From JAYSRU01 sp043720875 (GTDB taxonomy: Bacteria; Bacteroidota; Bacteroidia; Flavobacteriales_D; Crocinitomicaceae): a DNA stretch of 12,909 nt. Positions within the stretch are counted from its first letter, which is position 1, and the number at the start of each line of letters is the position of its first letter. The position numbers were made by a program, and so were the translations under genes. Location of the stretch: contig JAYSRU010000150.1 of NCBI GenBank assembly GCA_043720875.1, positions 1 to 12,909 on the forward strand, written 5' to 3'. Shown here piece by piece: positions 1-7,596 of the stretch. A model generated the notes under the pieces. It worked only from the letters and a program-made list of their open reading frames with translations, searched no databases and was not told where the DNA came from.

Positions 1-1
1 A

Positions 2-1771
2 TACAAGCATTTCAAAAATTATTTAGAAGACGATGGAATACAATCTGTCATTTACAAAAGAAATAAAAACGATTGGCAAAATGCTAAAATTGTAATTACT
101 ACAATTCAAAGTTTATCATACGACAACCGATTTTTAAAAGAATTTTCGCCAACAGATTTTCAACTCATCATTTCAGATGAAGCCCACAGGACAATAAGCG
201 GAAATAACAGAATAATTTTTGAATACTTCATTGGTTCGAAACTTGGATTAACGGCAACACCAAAAGACTATCTAAAAGGTGTAAAACTTGACGAAACAGA
301 CCCAAGAGAAACAGAAAAGAGATTATTACTTAGCACTTATGAAACCTTCGGTTGTTCTGATGGTATTCCGACATTTCGTTTCAGTTTAGAAGATGCAGTT
401 AAACACGTTCCGCCTTATTTGTGTATGCCCAAATTGCTTGATGCTAGAACAGACATTACAACCGAATTATTAAGCAAGCAAGGCTGGACACATAAGTTTA
501 CAAACGAGGACGGAGACGAAGAAGAAGATACTTTTTACAAAAAGGATTTTATGCGAAAATTCGTTTCTAACGAAACGAATAAAAAATTCGTTGAGGCTTT
601 TTTCAAACACGCCAAACGAGACCCAATAAGTGGAGAAATAGGTAAAACCATTTTCTTCTGTATTTCACGTTTTCATTGTCGCATCTTAACTAAAATGCTC
701 AATGAAGAAGCCAGTAAATTATTTCCCGAGGAATATGGCAAAGGCTCATTCTTCGCCTTGCAAATCACTTCCGACATCACAGGCTCACAAGACAGAACAA
801 CACGTTTTGCTAATAACGACCTTAACGGCCACAGTAGTTTCAATCCTGAATTGAGAGATTACGAAAGTAGTAAATCCCGAGTTTGTGTAACAGTTGGAAT
901 GATGACAACGGGCTATGATTGCCCTGATATTTTGAATGTTGTTTTAGCAAGACCAATTTTTTCACCGACCGACTATATTCAAATAAAAGGCAGAGGAACA
1001 AGACTAAATACATTTGAATATCCTGATTTACCAAGCGTTGACAAAGATAATTATTACTTGTTTGACTTCTTTGCAAACCATCAATATTTTCAAGACGAAT
1101 ACGATTACAAGCAAAAAATAGAATTACCAAAAGAAGCGGAAGGAAAAGAAAATATAGGTGGTGGCGGTGTTACACCCGACTTGAATTATACTGGTGCAGA
1201 TGAAGTAAAATCTGTAAATCAAGAAGATTTTGGCCCTTCCAAAATAATGAAAGTTGATAAAGAGGCTTTCTCAAAGCGTTTTGAAGATACAGCAAAAGAA
1301 GAAGTTGAAAAAAATCCCGACCTTAAAAAAGCAGTAGAACAAGAAGATTGGAATTCATTAAGTGCTTATGTAAAGGAAAATATTTTTAACAAGCCAACTG
1401 AATATTGGGACTTAGACAAATTGCTTGACAGCTACGATATAGACCGCAGGGCTTCACTTCCCGAAGTCCTAATGAAAGTATTCCTAAATGGATACAAATT
1501 AAAAACAAGGACTGATTTAGCTGATGAATATTTTGGCAAGTTTATGAGTGATACAAAACTTGACGGTTCAAAATACAATTCAGCCAAACGACTTTTTGAA
1601 AGTTATTTGTTGTTTGACGACATCCGCAAACAAATGAATGACAAAAACCCAGACCCAAATGATGCAAGGCTTGGGCTTTACAATTTAAAAACAATTGGTA
1701 AAGAGAACATTCCTGTAATTCTGAATTACATAAAAGATAACGTAAACATTAATCAATTTTTACCAAGATAA
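2..1771 (+). CDS. hsdR: Type I restriction enzyme R subunit (HsdR), 5' end outside window
   Basis: This is the ATP-dependent DNA translocase/nuclease subunit of a type I restriction system. The frame is open from base 2, so the gene starts upstream; 589 residues are visible. Seen: the superfamily 2 helicase Ia-like ITTIQSL; motif II DEAH at 176-187; motif III LTATP at 248-262; motif V-like TTGYDCPD; and motif VI QIKGRGTR at 980-1003. The tail (about residues 430-589) is helical and resembles the C-terminal domain of EcoEI/EcoAI-type R proteins. The Walker A motif and the N-terminal nuclease domain must lie upstream and cannot be judged here. An internal GTG/ATG near 419 is not a real start, because the helicase motifs before it are in the same frame. 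The MS fusion follows after 6 bases, so the two are one operon. The family call is firm; the subtype is inferred. Confidence 0.93.
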   Translation, partial: YKHFKNYLEDDGIQSVIYKRNKNDWQNAKIVITTIQSLSYDNRFLKEFSPTDFQLIISDEAHRTISGNNRIIFEYFIGSKLGLTATPKDYLKGVKLDETDPRETEKRLLLSTYETFGCSDGIPTFRFSLEDAVKHVPPYLCMPKLLDARTDITTELLSKQGWTHKFTNEDGDEEEDTFYKKDFMRKFVSNETNKKFVEAFFKHAKRDPISGEIGKTIFFCISRFHCRILTKMLNEEASKLFPEEYGKGSFFALQITSDITGSQDRTTRFANNDLNGHSSFNPELRDYESSKSRVCVTVGMMTTGYDCPDILNVVLARPIFSPTDYIQIKGRGTRLNTFEYPDLPSVDKDNYYLFDFFANHQYFQDEYDYKQKIELPKEAEGKENIGGGGVTPDLNYTGADEVKSVNQEDFGPSKIMKVDKEAFSKRFEDTAKEEVEKNPDLKKAVEQEDWNSLSAYVKENIFNKPTEYWDLDKLLDSYDIDRRASLPEVLMKVFLNGYKLKTRTDLADEYFGKFMSDTKLDGSKYNSAKRLFESYLLFDDIRKQMNDKNPDPNDARLGLYNLKTIGKENIPVILNYIKDNVNINQFLPR

Positions 1772-1777
1772 TTACAG

Positions 1778-4681
1778 ATGTTAGATAAAGAAACAAAGAA
1801 AAAAATTGATGATGCAAGAGATACATTAGTTGGTGTTTTGCCTTTGCCAAGCGACCAAATTGAGTTAATTACAATCGCCCTCATTTATAAATTTATGGAC
1901 GACCAAGACGAAGAACTTCGTCAGGTTGGTTTAAAGGAGAAGTTTTTTATTGGTTCGCTAAAAGAATATTCGTGGCAGCAGCTTATGAATAATCAATTGA
2001 GTGCCGACCAAACAGTAACAAAATTCATTAACGGAATTGAAGCAATTCAAAAAGCAAATCAAGTTCCTTCCCTATTTCGTGAAATATTCCAAAATGCTTT
2101 TTTGAAATTCAGAGACGGAAAAGTCTTGTTACGTTTTTTAGGAATAATCAACGGTTTTGCATACAGCCATAGTGAGGAATTAGGAAACTCATTTGAGTAT
2201 TTGCTAATGACAATGGGTGCACAAGGCGACAACGGACAATTTAGAACCCCAAGAAACATTATTGATTTTACCGTAGAAGTAGTTGACCCCAAAAAAGATG
2301 AAACAATTCTTGACCCAGCTTGTGGAACGGGAGGTTTCTTAGTTTCAGCATTCAAGCATATTCTTAGAAGAAATACAAAAGGGTTTGAGGAAGCAAAAAT
2401 TGAATTGGTAAACTATGTAAACGAAGGAATACCCGTTTATTGGGGTGCTAAACTTTCAAGTTCGGAAAGAAGCATCATTGAGAAAAATATTGTTGGCTAC
2501 GACAATACGCCTTTAATGGTTCGGTTGGCAAGGGTAAATTTATACTTGCATCATTTTGGTAATCCACAAATTCACGAATACAACACTTTAAATACAGACA
2601 CTCGTTGGAAAGATAAATACGATTGCATTTTAGCCAATCCGCCATTTATGACACCAAAAGGCGGAATTGAACCACACGACAAATTTAGAATTCCTGCAAA
2701 CAGAACTGAGATACTTTTTTCATCTTATATTCTTCAACATTTAAACCCTGATGGAAAAGCAGGTTTTGTTGTTCCCGAAGGCATTATTTTTCAAACCTCT
2801 GGCGACTATGTTACTTTAAGAAACTGGTTAATTTATGAAGCTGGTTTGTGGGCAGTTGTTTCATTACCTGCACATATATTCCAGCCATATTCAGGAGTTA
2901 AAACTTCAATACTTTTTATTGACCGTGCAATTGCAAGAAAGCGAAAGGAAGTTTTGCTTGTAAATATTGAGAATGATGGATTTTCTTTAAACACAAATCG
3001 CAATCCAATCAAGGAAAATGATTTGCCCGAAGCATTAGAATGGTTGGAACTTTGCAAAACAGATATTGAAAAGTTTGCAAAGGAAATTGAGGAAAAATCC
3101 GAAACCACGTTTGTGAAAAAACTTCGTTTTTTACACCGAGATGAGTTTGCTAAACTTCAGAATTACAAAGCAACATCTACTGTATTTACATTCTGTAGAA
3201 AACAAGTTGAAAAGGCACTTAAAACACAAGAAGAAATAGACTTTGGCATTGCAGCCGAAAAACTAAAGCAAGACGGAGAAAAAAATAAATCCAAAATCCA
3301 AAAATCCGATAATGCAATAGAAACCTTTGAAGATAAAAGAGAAAAACTTATTGCCGATTTAGTTAAAAGAACAGGTTGTCCTGAAATATTTGAAACCGAA
3401 AAGCAATTGAAAGAATGGTTTGAAGAAGCAATAAAAGCTGATGTTATTGAGTATGGTTCAAACCTTGTGAATACAAACAAACTCACAAAAGATATAATTG
3501 ATTTACTGGACAAAGAAAGAGATTACAATTTAAGTTTTGATAGGTTTGAAACAAAGGAAGAAGAGACAAATTCAAATTTCAATTTAGTAAAACTTGCAGA
3601 TGTATTAAAAATCCAAACTGGATTTCCATTTCAATCGGAATTGTTTAATACAGACAAAAATGGAATGCCAATTATTAGAATTAGAGACATCAAAACGGGT
3701 TACTCTGATACATACTATTCAGGAGAATATGATAATTCTTTTATTGTAAACGAAGATGAAATCCTTATTGGAATGGATGGAGAATTCAAAGCGTTTAAGT
3801 GGGGTAAAGTTCCTGCATTATTAAATCAAAGGGTTTGTAGATTGTATGAATTTGAAAATGTATTGCCTGACTATGTATTTAGGTTTCTTAATGAAGAGCT
3901 ATATAAAATTGAACAAAAAACACACGGTGTAACCGTAAAGCATATTTCTCATAAACAAATTTATGCTATTGAAATCCCACTTCCATCAATAGAAGTTCAA
4001 CAGCAAATCACAGAAGAAATAAATCAATACCAAAAAGTCATAGACGGTTGTAATCTTCTAATTGAATATTATGCACCCACATTTAAAATCCAAAATGATT
4101 GGGAAACCGTCCGTATGATTGATATTGCAGATTTTGTTCGTGGTCCTTTTGGCGGTTCACTAAAAAAGGAAATTTTTGTTGAAAGTGGGTATTTAGTTTA
4201 CGAGCAAAGCCACGCCATACAAAATGACTTTTCACTTGGAAGATACTTTATTACAAAGGAAAAATTTCAAGAAATGAAACGATTTGAAGTTTTGCCTTTT
4301 GATATTTTGATGAGTTGTTCGGGAACAATGGGTAAAGTTGCTTTAGTTCCTTCCAATGCTAAGAAAGGAATAATTAATCAGGCATTATTAAAACTTACAC
4401 CAAAGCAAGATTTAATAAGACCATTATTTTTAAAACTTTTAATGGAAACACCGCATTTCCAAATCCAATTATTAAAGGGTGTTTCGGGAGTTGCTATTAA
4501 AAATGTTGCATCAGTTGACGAAATAAAAAGTTTTGAAATTAAGTTACCAGACCTTGAAACACAAGACAGGTTAATTGAAGAATACGAAGCAGAACAAAGG
4601 ACTTTAAATGGAGCAATTGCCCTTGCAACTAAAATGCAAGACGAAATAAAATTTGTAATTGATAAAGTTTGGGGCAAATGA
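1778..4681 (+). CDS. hsdM: Type I restriction-modification HsdM-HsdS fusion (N6-adenine methyltransferase plus specificity subunit)
   Basis: A 967-residue protein joins modification and specificity subunits that are usually separate. Residues about 1-470 are HsdM: a helical N-terminal domain, then the SAM-binding motif I DPACGTGGF (179-187) and the amino-methyltransferase catalytic motif NPPF (287-290), typical of N6-adenine enzymes. Residues about 470-598 are charged and helical, and would be the M tail/linker. Two target-recognition domains follow: one starting near 599 (LVKLADVLKIQTG) and one near 773 (WETVRMIDIADFVRG). Each ends in a conserved helix (PLPSIEVQQQITEEI; KLPDLETQDRLIEEY), as in HsdS. 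Two TRDs imply a two-part asymmetric recognition site, which is inference. There is no stop or frameshift at the M/S junction, so this is a genuine fusion. It starts 6 bases after hsdR, and its TGA overlaps the next ATG. Confidence 0.93.
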   Translation: MLDKETKKKIDDARDTLVGVLPLPSDQIELITIALIYKFMDDQDEELRQVGLKEKFFIGSLKEYSWQQLMNNQLSADQTVTKFINGIEAIQKANQVPSLFREIFQNAFLKFRDGKVLLRFLGIINGFAYSHSEELGNSFEYLLMTMGAQGDNGQFRTPRNIIDFTVEVVDPKKDETILDPACGTGGFLVSAFKHILRRNTKGFEEAKIELVNYVNEGIPVYWGAKLSSSERSIIEKNIVGYDNTPLMVRLARVNLYLHHFGNPQIHEYNTLNTDTRWKDKYDCILANPPFMTPKGGIEPHDKFRIPANRTEILFSSYILQHLNPDGKAGFVVPEGIIFQTSGDYVTLRNWLIYEAGLWAVVSLPAHIFQPYSGVKTSILFIDRAIARKRKEVLLVNIENDGFSLNTNRNPIKENDLPEALEWLELCKTDIEKFAKEIEEKSETTFVKKLRFLHRDEFAKLQNYKATSTVFTFCRKQVEKALKTQEEIDFGIAAEKLKQDGEKNKSKIQKSDNAIETFEDKREKLIADLVKRTGCPEIFETEKQLKEWFEEAIKADVIEYGSNLVNTNKLTKDIIDLLDKERDYNLSFDRFETKEEETNSNFNLVKLADVLKIQTGFPFQSELFNTDKNGMPIIRIRDIKTGYSDTYYSGEYDNSFIVNEDEILIGMDGEFKAFKWGKVPALLNQRVCRLYEFENVLPDYVFRFLNEELYKIEQKTHGVTVKHISHKQIYAIEIPLPSIEVQQQITEEINQYQKVIDGCNLLIEYYAPTFKIQNDWETVRMIDIADFVRGPFGGSLKKEIFVESGYLVYEQSHAIQNDFSLGRYFITKEKFQEMKRFEVLPFDILMSCSGTMGKVALVPSNAKKGIINQALLKLTPKQDLIRPLFLKLLMETPHFQIQLLKGVSGVAIKNVASVDEIKSFEIKLPDLETQDRLIEEYEAEQRTLNGAIALATKMQDEIKFVIDKVWGK

Positions 4682-5364
4682 AGTTTGAAGAATATTTCCA
4701 TTACACAGAAAAATTATTGAATGCCCAAAGCAATGTTGCGGAGGTTATTCAGCATATGGGCATTCGTGGAAAGGTTCGAGAGTTTTTTGTAAAAGAAATT
4801 ATTGAAAAGCATTTTAATAATAAAGTTACAATTAGCAGAGGCGTTGTAAACCTTGACAATGAAGAAGACGAAGGACAAATTGACCTTATTCTAACAAGCG
4901 ATTACGCTTTAGTTGCAGCCTTTACACCCGAAGACATTGGAGTAAATGCCGAAGACTGCAAAATGGTTATTGAAGTGAAAACAAACGCTACAAGTGCCGA
5001 CATAGAAGCATTTAATAAACGTGCCAAGACAATCAAGCAAAACTGTTTAGAAAGTAAGCCCATTTGTGGTATGTTCTGTTACAAAATAGACATCTTAAAA
5101 ACGACCTTACTTGAAAGGTTTGGACATATCTACGACAGCGAATTTGACATTTATACAGTTGACGGCAACATAGAATTTGAATATCCCCACATTGACTTTT
5201 TTGTGTGCATAGACCAAACAGAATTTGAAGACTTCACAGGGTCAAGTGAGTTTTTCTTACGTAAAGACACATCAGAAATTTCAGACGGCAGTTACGACCT
5301 ATCAGAAAATTTGCCTGCACTTAAAGACTTTTTAAAAATGATAAAAGGAATATTAAAAAACTAA
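4678..5364 (+). CDS. DUF6602-like protein with a PD-(D/E)XK nuclease-type pattern, coupled to the RM operon
   Basis: A 228-residue protein begins at the ATG (4678) that overlaps the MS stop as ATGA, which suggests translational coupling. An in-frame TTG at 4669 lies inside the MS gene and is less likely. Seen: a helix with RGKVRE (30-35), then GQIDLIL (Asp69), then VIEVKT (Glu99, Lys101). The spacing of helix Glu, Asp and E-x-K fits the PD-(D/E)XK nuclease fold, and the overall look resembles the DUF6602 family; that match is from memory. There is no signal peptide or membrane segment, so it should be cytosolic. Position suggests a role with the restriction complex: an accessory nuclease, a modulator, or an unrelated defence passenger. 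It could instead be a catalytically dead DNA-binding protein. The gene is intact and AT-rich like its neighbours, and is followed by long inverted repeats. Confidence 0.72.
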   Translation: MKFEEYFHYTEKLLNAQSNVAEVIQHMGIRGKVREFFVKEIIEKHFNNKVTISRGVVNLDNEEDEGQIDLILTSDYALVAAFTPEDIGVNAEDCKMVIEVKTNATSADIEAFNKRAKTIKQNCLESKPICGMFCYKIDILKTTLLERFGHIYDSEFDIYTVDGNIEFEYPHIDFFVCIDQTEFEDFTGSSEFFLRKDTSEISDGSYDLSENLPALKDFLKMIKGILKN

Positions 5365-5377
5365 AACGCCAGCGCTT

Positions 5378-5446
5378 TTGGTAGCACATTTGCATTTTTT
5401 GCAGACGCACAAAAGCCCAACAAAAAAAATGCAAAAGAGCTACCAA
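5378..5446. repeat. Long inverted repeat (23-nt arms) after the RM operon
   Basis: The arms are 5378-5400 and 5424-5446. The right arm read in reverse matches the left at 21 of 23 positions, with a 23-nt loop. The outer ends are TTGGTAGC and GCTACCAA; the inner ends are runs of T and A. It sits 14 bases after the last gene of the operon, so its RNA could act as a transcription end. However, the A/T runs are inside the stem rather than after it, so it is not a classical terminator. I recall similar sequences scattered in Bacteroidota genomes, which would make it a dispersed repeat; only a search can settle this. Confidence 0.72.
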
Positions 5447-5501
5447 GCCCACGCACGGGGACAGTGCAAACTTGACACGACAGACCTTCGACCGAAGAGA
5501 A

Positions 5502-5644
5502 GCCCAGCAGGTAACAGCGGGTTTAAGAAATTGGCGGTTCAGTGGTTAAATGAACATTTGTGCTTCGTATCAAGTTCAGTGCTGGCAGACAGTTTTCGTC
5601 TCCGAAATCGCCAACTTCTTAAACCCACAAACCGTACGTTCGGC
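5502..5644. repeat. attC-like palindromic element bordering the broken yihY
   Basis: The arms 5517-5537 and 5608-5628 pair at 18 of 21 positions around a 70-nt centre. Eight to nine bases outside the arms lie GCCCAGC (5502-5508) and GTTCGGC (5638-5644). Each is one base from the integron boxes RYYYAAC and GTTRRRY. The 143-nt length is at the upper end for attC sites. A small perfect CTTCG/CGAAG hairpin (5486-5497) lies just before it. No integrase is in the window and the boxes are imperfect, so attC identity is a hypothesis; the inverted repeat itself is certain. A plus-strand open frame across 5378-5692 follows the repeats and does not look like a protein. Confidence 0.6.
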
Positions 5645-5652
5645 AAAATCCG

Positions 5653-6045
5653 CTTCGCTTCTATTCCTCAAATGAAATGGATGGAATCTTGAATTTAGGC
5701 AAATACCCCGGATGCACCAATAAGTAGAATGGCTAAACCAGGTGCGGTGGCCAACCTGTTGTTGTTAGAAAGCTTTACATTCTTTATGGTCTCTTGTATT
5801 TGCAGCGCAGCCTCATTTGCAAACCAGTCCGTTTATCTGCCCAAATATTTCGCCCCGCACGGCATAAGCCCCAAAGAATATTCCGCACAGACTTATAGAT
5901 TATGATAAGCAAAGGAGGCAAAGAAAAGATGGTGTAATAGGACAAAGCAGCGCTCAGTTTCATTCCCCTGTCATGCACAAACTCACTGAAGGGTTTCTTT
6001 CAGCACATAAGTGGTCAGTTTGGCTGTATGCAATACCCGCTTCAT
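5653..6045 (-). pseudogene. yihY: Remnant of a YihY/BrkB-type inner-membrane protein gene (5' part only)
   Basis: Read on the minus strand from the ATG at 6045, the frames join into one recognisable N-terminal half. It runs from MKRVLHTAKLTTYVLKET through KLSAALSYYTIFSLPPLLII and FFGAYAVRGEIFGQINGLV to LAILLIGASGVFA and IQDSI. These are hallmarks of the YihY/BrkB family, whose role is unsettled; older texts call it ribonuclease BN in error. Joining needs three +1 corrections: an extra C in CCC near 5991, an extra T near 5900, and an extra A near 5815. Two stops also fall in frame (TAA 5697-5695, TGA 5670-5668). Similarity fades at about 5653, next to the attC-like element, so the rest of the gene is gone or lies beyond the island. 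It begins 12 bases after the MCE gene and was probably the last member of that operon. Confidence 0.85.
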
Positions 6046-6057
6046 GTTTCCAAGCGA

Positions 6058-6783
6058 TTACTTATCCATTTTTCCCTTTCTCTTTTCGGCTTCACGCTTT
6101 TTGCGCTCAGCTTCCCTTTTCTTCTTGTTGAAGTATCCCCTCAGCAGAAAATTGTCTTTTGCGGCCTCCATGTTTTCTTCTAATCCCTGACTGCTTTGCT
6201 TGAGGTTCACCATGGTTTGGTCGAAGTTATCAGCAATAGTGCTGTCTTGAATAAGCCTGCCCAGGGTGCCCTTTCCGCTGTTTACTTTATACATTATTTC
6301 TGCCAGCTGCTGGGTTATTACTTCTGCATTTGCTGCTGTTACCTGCAGGCTGGCTATTATGGCGTCTGTCTCCACGGGTTCTGCTGATGCAAGCTCTTGG
6401 CCTTCGCTGGCAATGGGTGCACCTGCGCTGCCTTGCGTTATTATCAGTATGCGGTCGCCAATAAGTCCTTCTGAACCAATGGCCACCTCGCAGTCTGACT
6501 TAATAAACTGCATGACATCTTTTTTTATGAGCATATCTACACGAACAGTGGAATCATTTATGATGACTATATTGTCAACAGTACCAACGTTGATGCCGGT
6601 GAACCGCACGTTGTTTCCCACTTGCAGGCCGCTCACGTTGTAAAACATAGCGGTCAGCTTGTAAACAGGATTGAAAAGATTCTTCTGTTTTCCGATAAAG
6701 AAAATTGCCAGCACAAAAAGCCCAATGCCTCCAGCCACGAATAGCCCTAAGCGCACTTTAAATTTTGGTGTATGTGTATCCAT
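6058..6783 (-). CDS. mlaD: MCE (MlaD) family protein, lipid transport
   Basis: A 241-residue MCE protein: the substrate-handling part of an Mla-type ABC system that moves phospholipids or other lipids between membranes. Seen: a short cytosolic start, one membrane helix at about 13-31, and the MCE domain at about 40-118 (FYNVSGLQVGNNVRFTGINVG; EGLIGDRILIITQG). A helical part follows with GKGTLGRLIQD (170-180), then NFLLRGYFNKKK, and an extremely Lys/Arg/Glu-rich tail. MCE proteins of this build form hexameric rings outside the inner membrane. It lies 24 bases downstream of the ATPase gene in the same operon. There is no MlaC or MlaB homologue in the window, as is usual in Bacteroidota. The substrate cannot be told from sequence. 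Confidence 0.92.
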   Translation of the reverse strand: MDTHTPKFKVRLGLFVAGGIGLFVLAIFFIGKQKNLFNPVYKLTAMFYNVSGLQVGNNVRFTGINVGTVDNIVIINDSTVRVDMLIKKDVMQFIKSDCEVAIGSEGLIGDRILIITQGSAGAPIASEGQELASAEPVETDAIIASLQVTAANAEVITQQLAEIMYKVNSGKGTLGRLIQDSTIADNFDQTMVNLKQSSQGLEENMEAAKDNFLLRGYFNKKKREAERKKREAEKRKGKMDK

Positions 6784-6807
6784 TTTGAGTAATGTTATAT
6801 CGAATAT

Positions 6808-7596
6808 TTAATTGAAGAAGGATTGAATAAGGGGGTCATCAGAGTTTTCAAAATCATGCACACTGCCTTCCTTGTAAACACCTCCCTCGCTTAGCATGAT
6901 GATTCTATTCGCGGTTTTCAGTGCACACTTTATGTCATGCGTTATGATGATGGAAGAGGTTTTATACTTTTTCTGAACATCCAATATCAGTTGGCTTATT
7001 TCATCAGAAGTAACAGGGTCGAGCCCTGTAGTGGGCTCATCATAGAGCATTATCAATGGATTCACTACCACAGTGCGGGCTAAACTCAACCGTTTTCTCA
7101 TGCCGCCTGAAAGTTGAGAGGGCATTTTGTCCAATGTGTCAGACAGCCCCACATTCTCCATTACCTCAATTATTTTTTCGTCTATTTCTTGCTTGGTAAG
7201 TTCACTTTTTATTCTGCGCAGCGGAAATTCAAGGTTCTGCCTTACCGTCATGGAATCATACAGGGCGCCACTTTGGAAGAGGAAGCCAATTTTCTGGCGA
7301 AGCATGTTGAGTTCTTTTCCATTCAGGGTAGTTACACTTTCTCCAAGCACATTGATGGTTCCTTCGTCTGATTCCAAAAGCCGCACAATGCACTTGATCA
7401 AAACGGATTTACCGGTACCTGACTTACCCAAAACAACCAAGTTTTCACCCTTATAAAGCTTAAGCGATATTTTCTTTAGCACCTCCTGCTGGCCGAATGA
7501 TTTTGATAAATCGGTTATTTCAATAACGGATTCATTCACCTGGTTTTTCATTGAAGTAGTGTCTGGGCTTTCTGATGCTGATGCTGTGGTTCTCAT
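6808..7596 (-). CDS. mlaF: ABC transporter ATP-binding protein, MlaF type
   Basis: A 262-residue ATPase that powers the MCE/MlaE lipid transporter. Seen in order: Walker A GKSGTGKS (57-64), Q-loop Gln108 in FLFQSGALYD, the signature LSGGM (162-166) in LSGGMRKRLSLART, Walker B LIMLYDE (181-187), and the H-loop His220 in IITHD. The FQSGALYDSMTV stretch is typical of MlaF-like rather than general uptake ATPases. The start at 7596 overlaps the permease stop as ATGA. A second ATG at residue 16 (MKNQVNES) would drop a low-complexity Ser/Thr-rich leader and is a possible alternative start. The gene is intact. Confidence 0.94.
   Translation of the reverse strand: MRTTASASESPDTTSMKNQVNESVIEITDLSKSFGQQEVLKKISLKLYKGENLVVLGKSGTGKSVLIKCIVRLLESDEGTINVLGESVTTLNGKELNMLRQKIGFLFQSGALYDSMTVRQNLEFPLRRIKSELTKQEIDEKIIEVMENVGLSDTLDKMPSQLSGGMRKRLSLARTVVVNPLIMLYDEPTTGLDPVTSDEISQLILDVQKKYKTSSIIITHDIKCALKTANRIIMLSEGGVYKEGSVHDFENSDDPLIQSFFN

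Noticed and set aside
4669..4680. TTG start for the DUF6602-like gene
   Set aside because: The ATG at 4678 gives the classic ATGA overlap and a natural N-terminus; TTG would add three residues inside the MS gene.
5378..5692. 104-codon plus-strand open frame after the RM operon
   Set aside because: It runs across both inverted repeats and into the antisense of the yihY remnant, and its composition is not protein-like.
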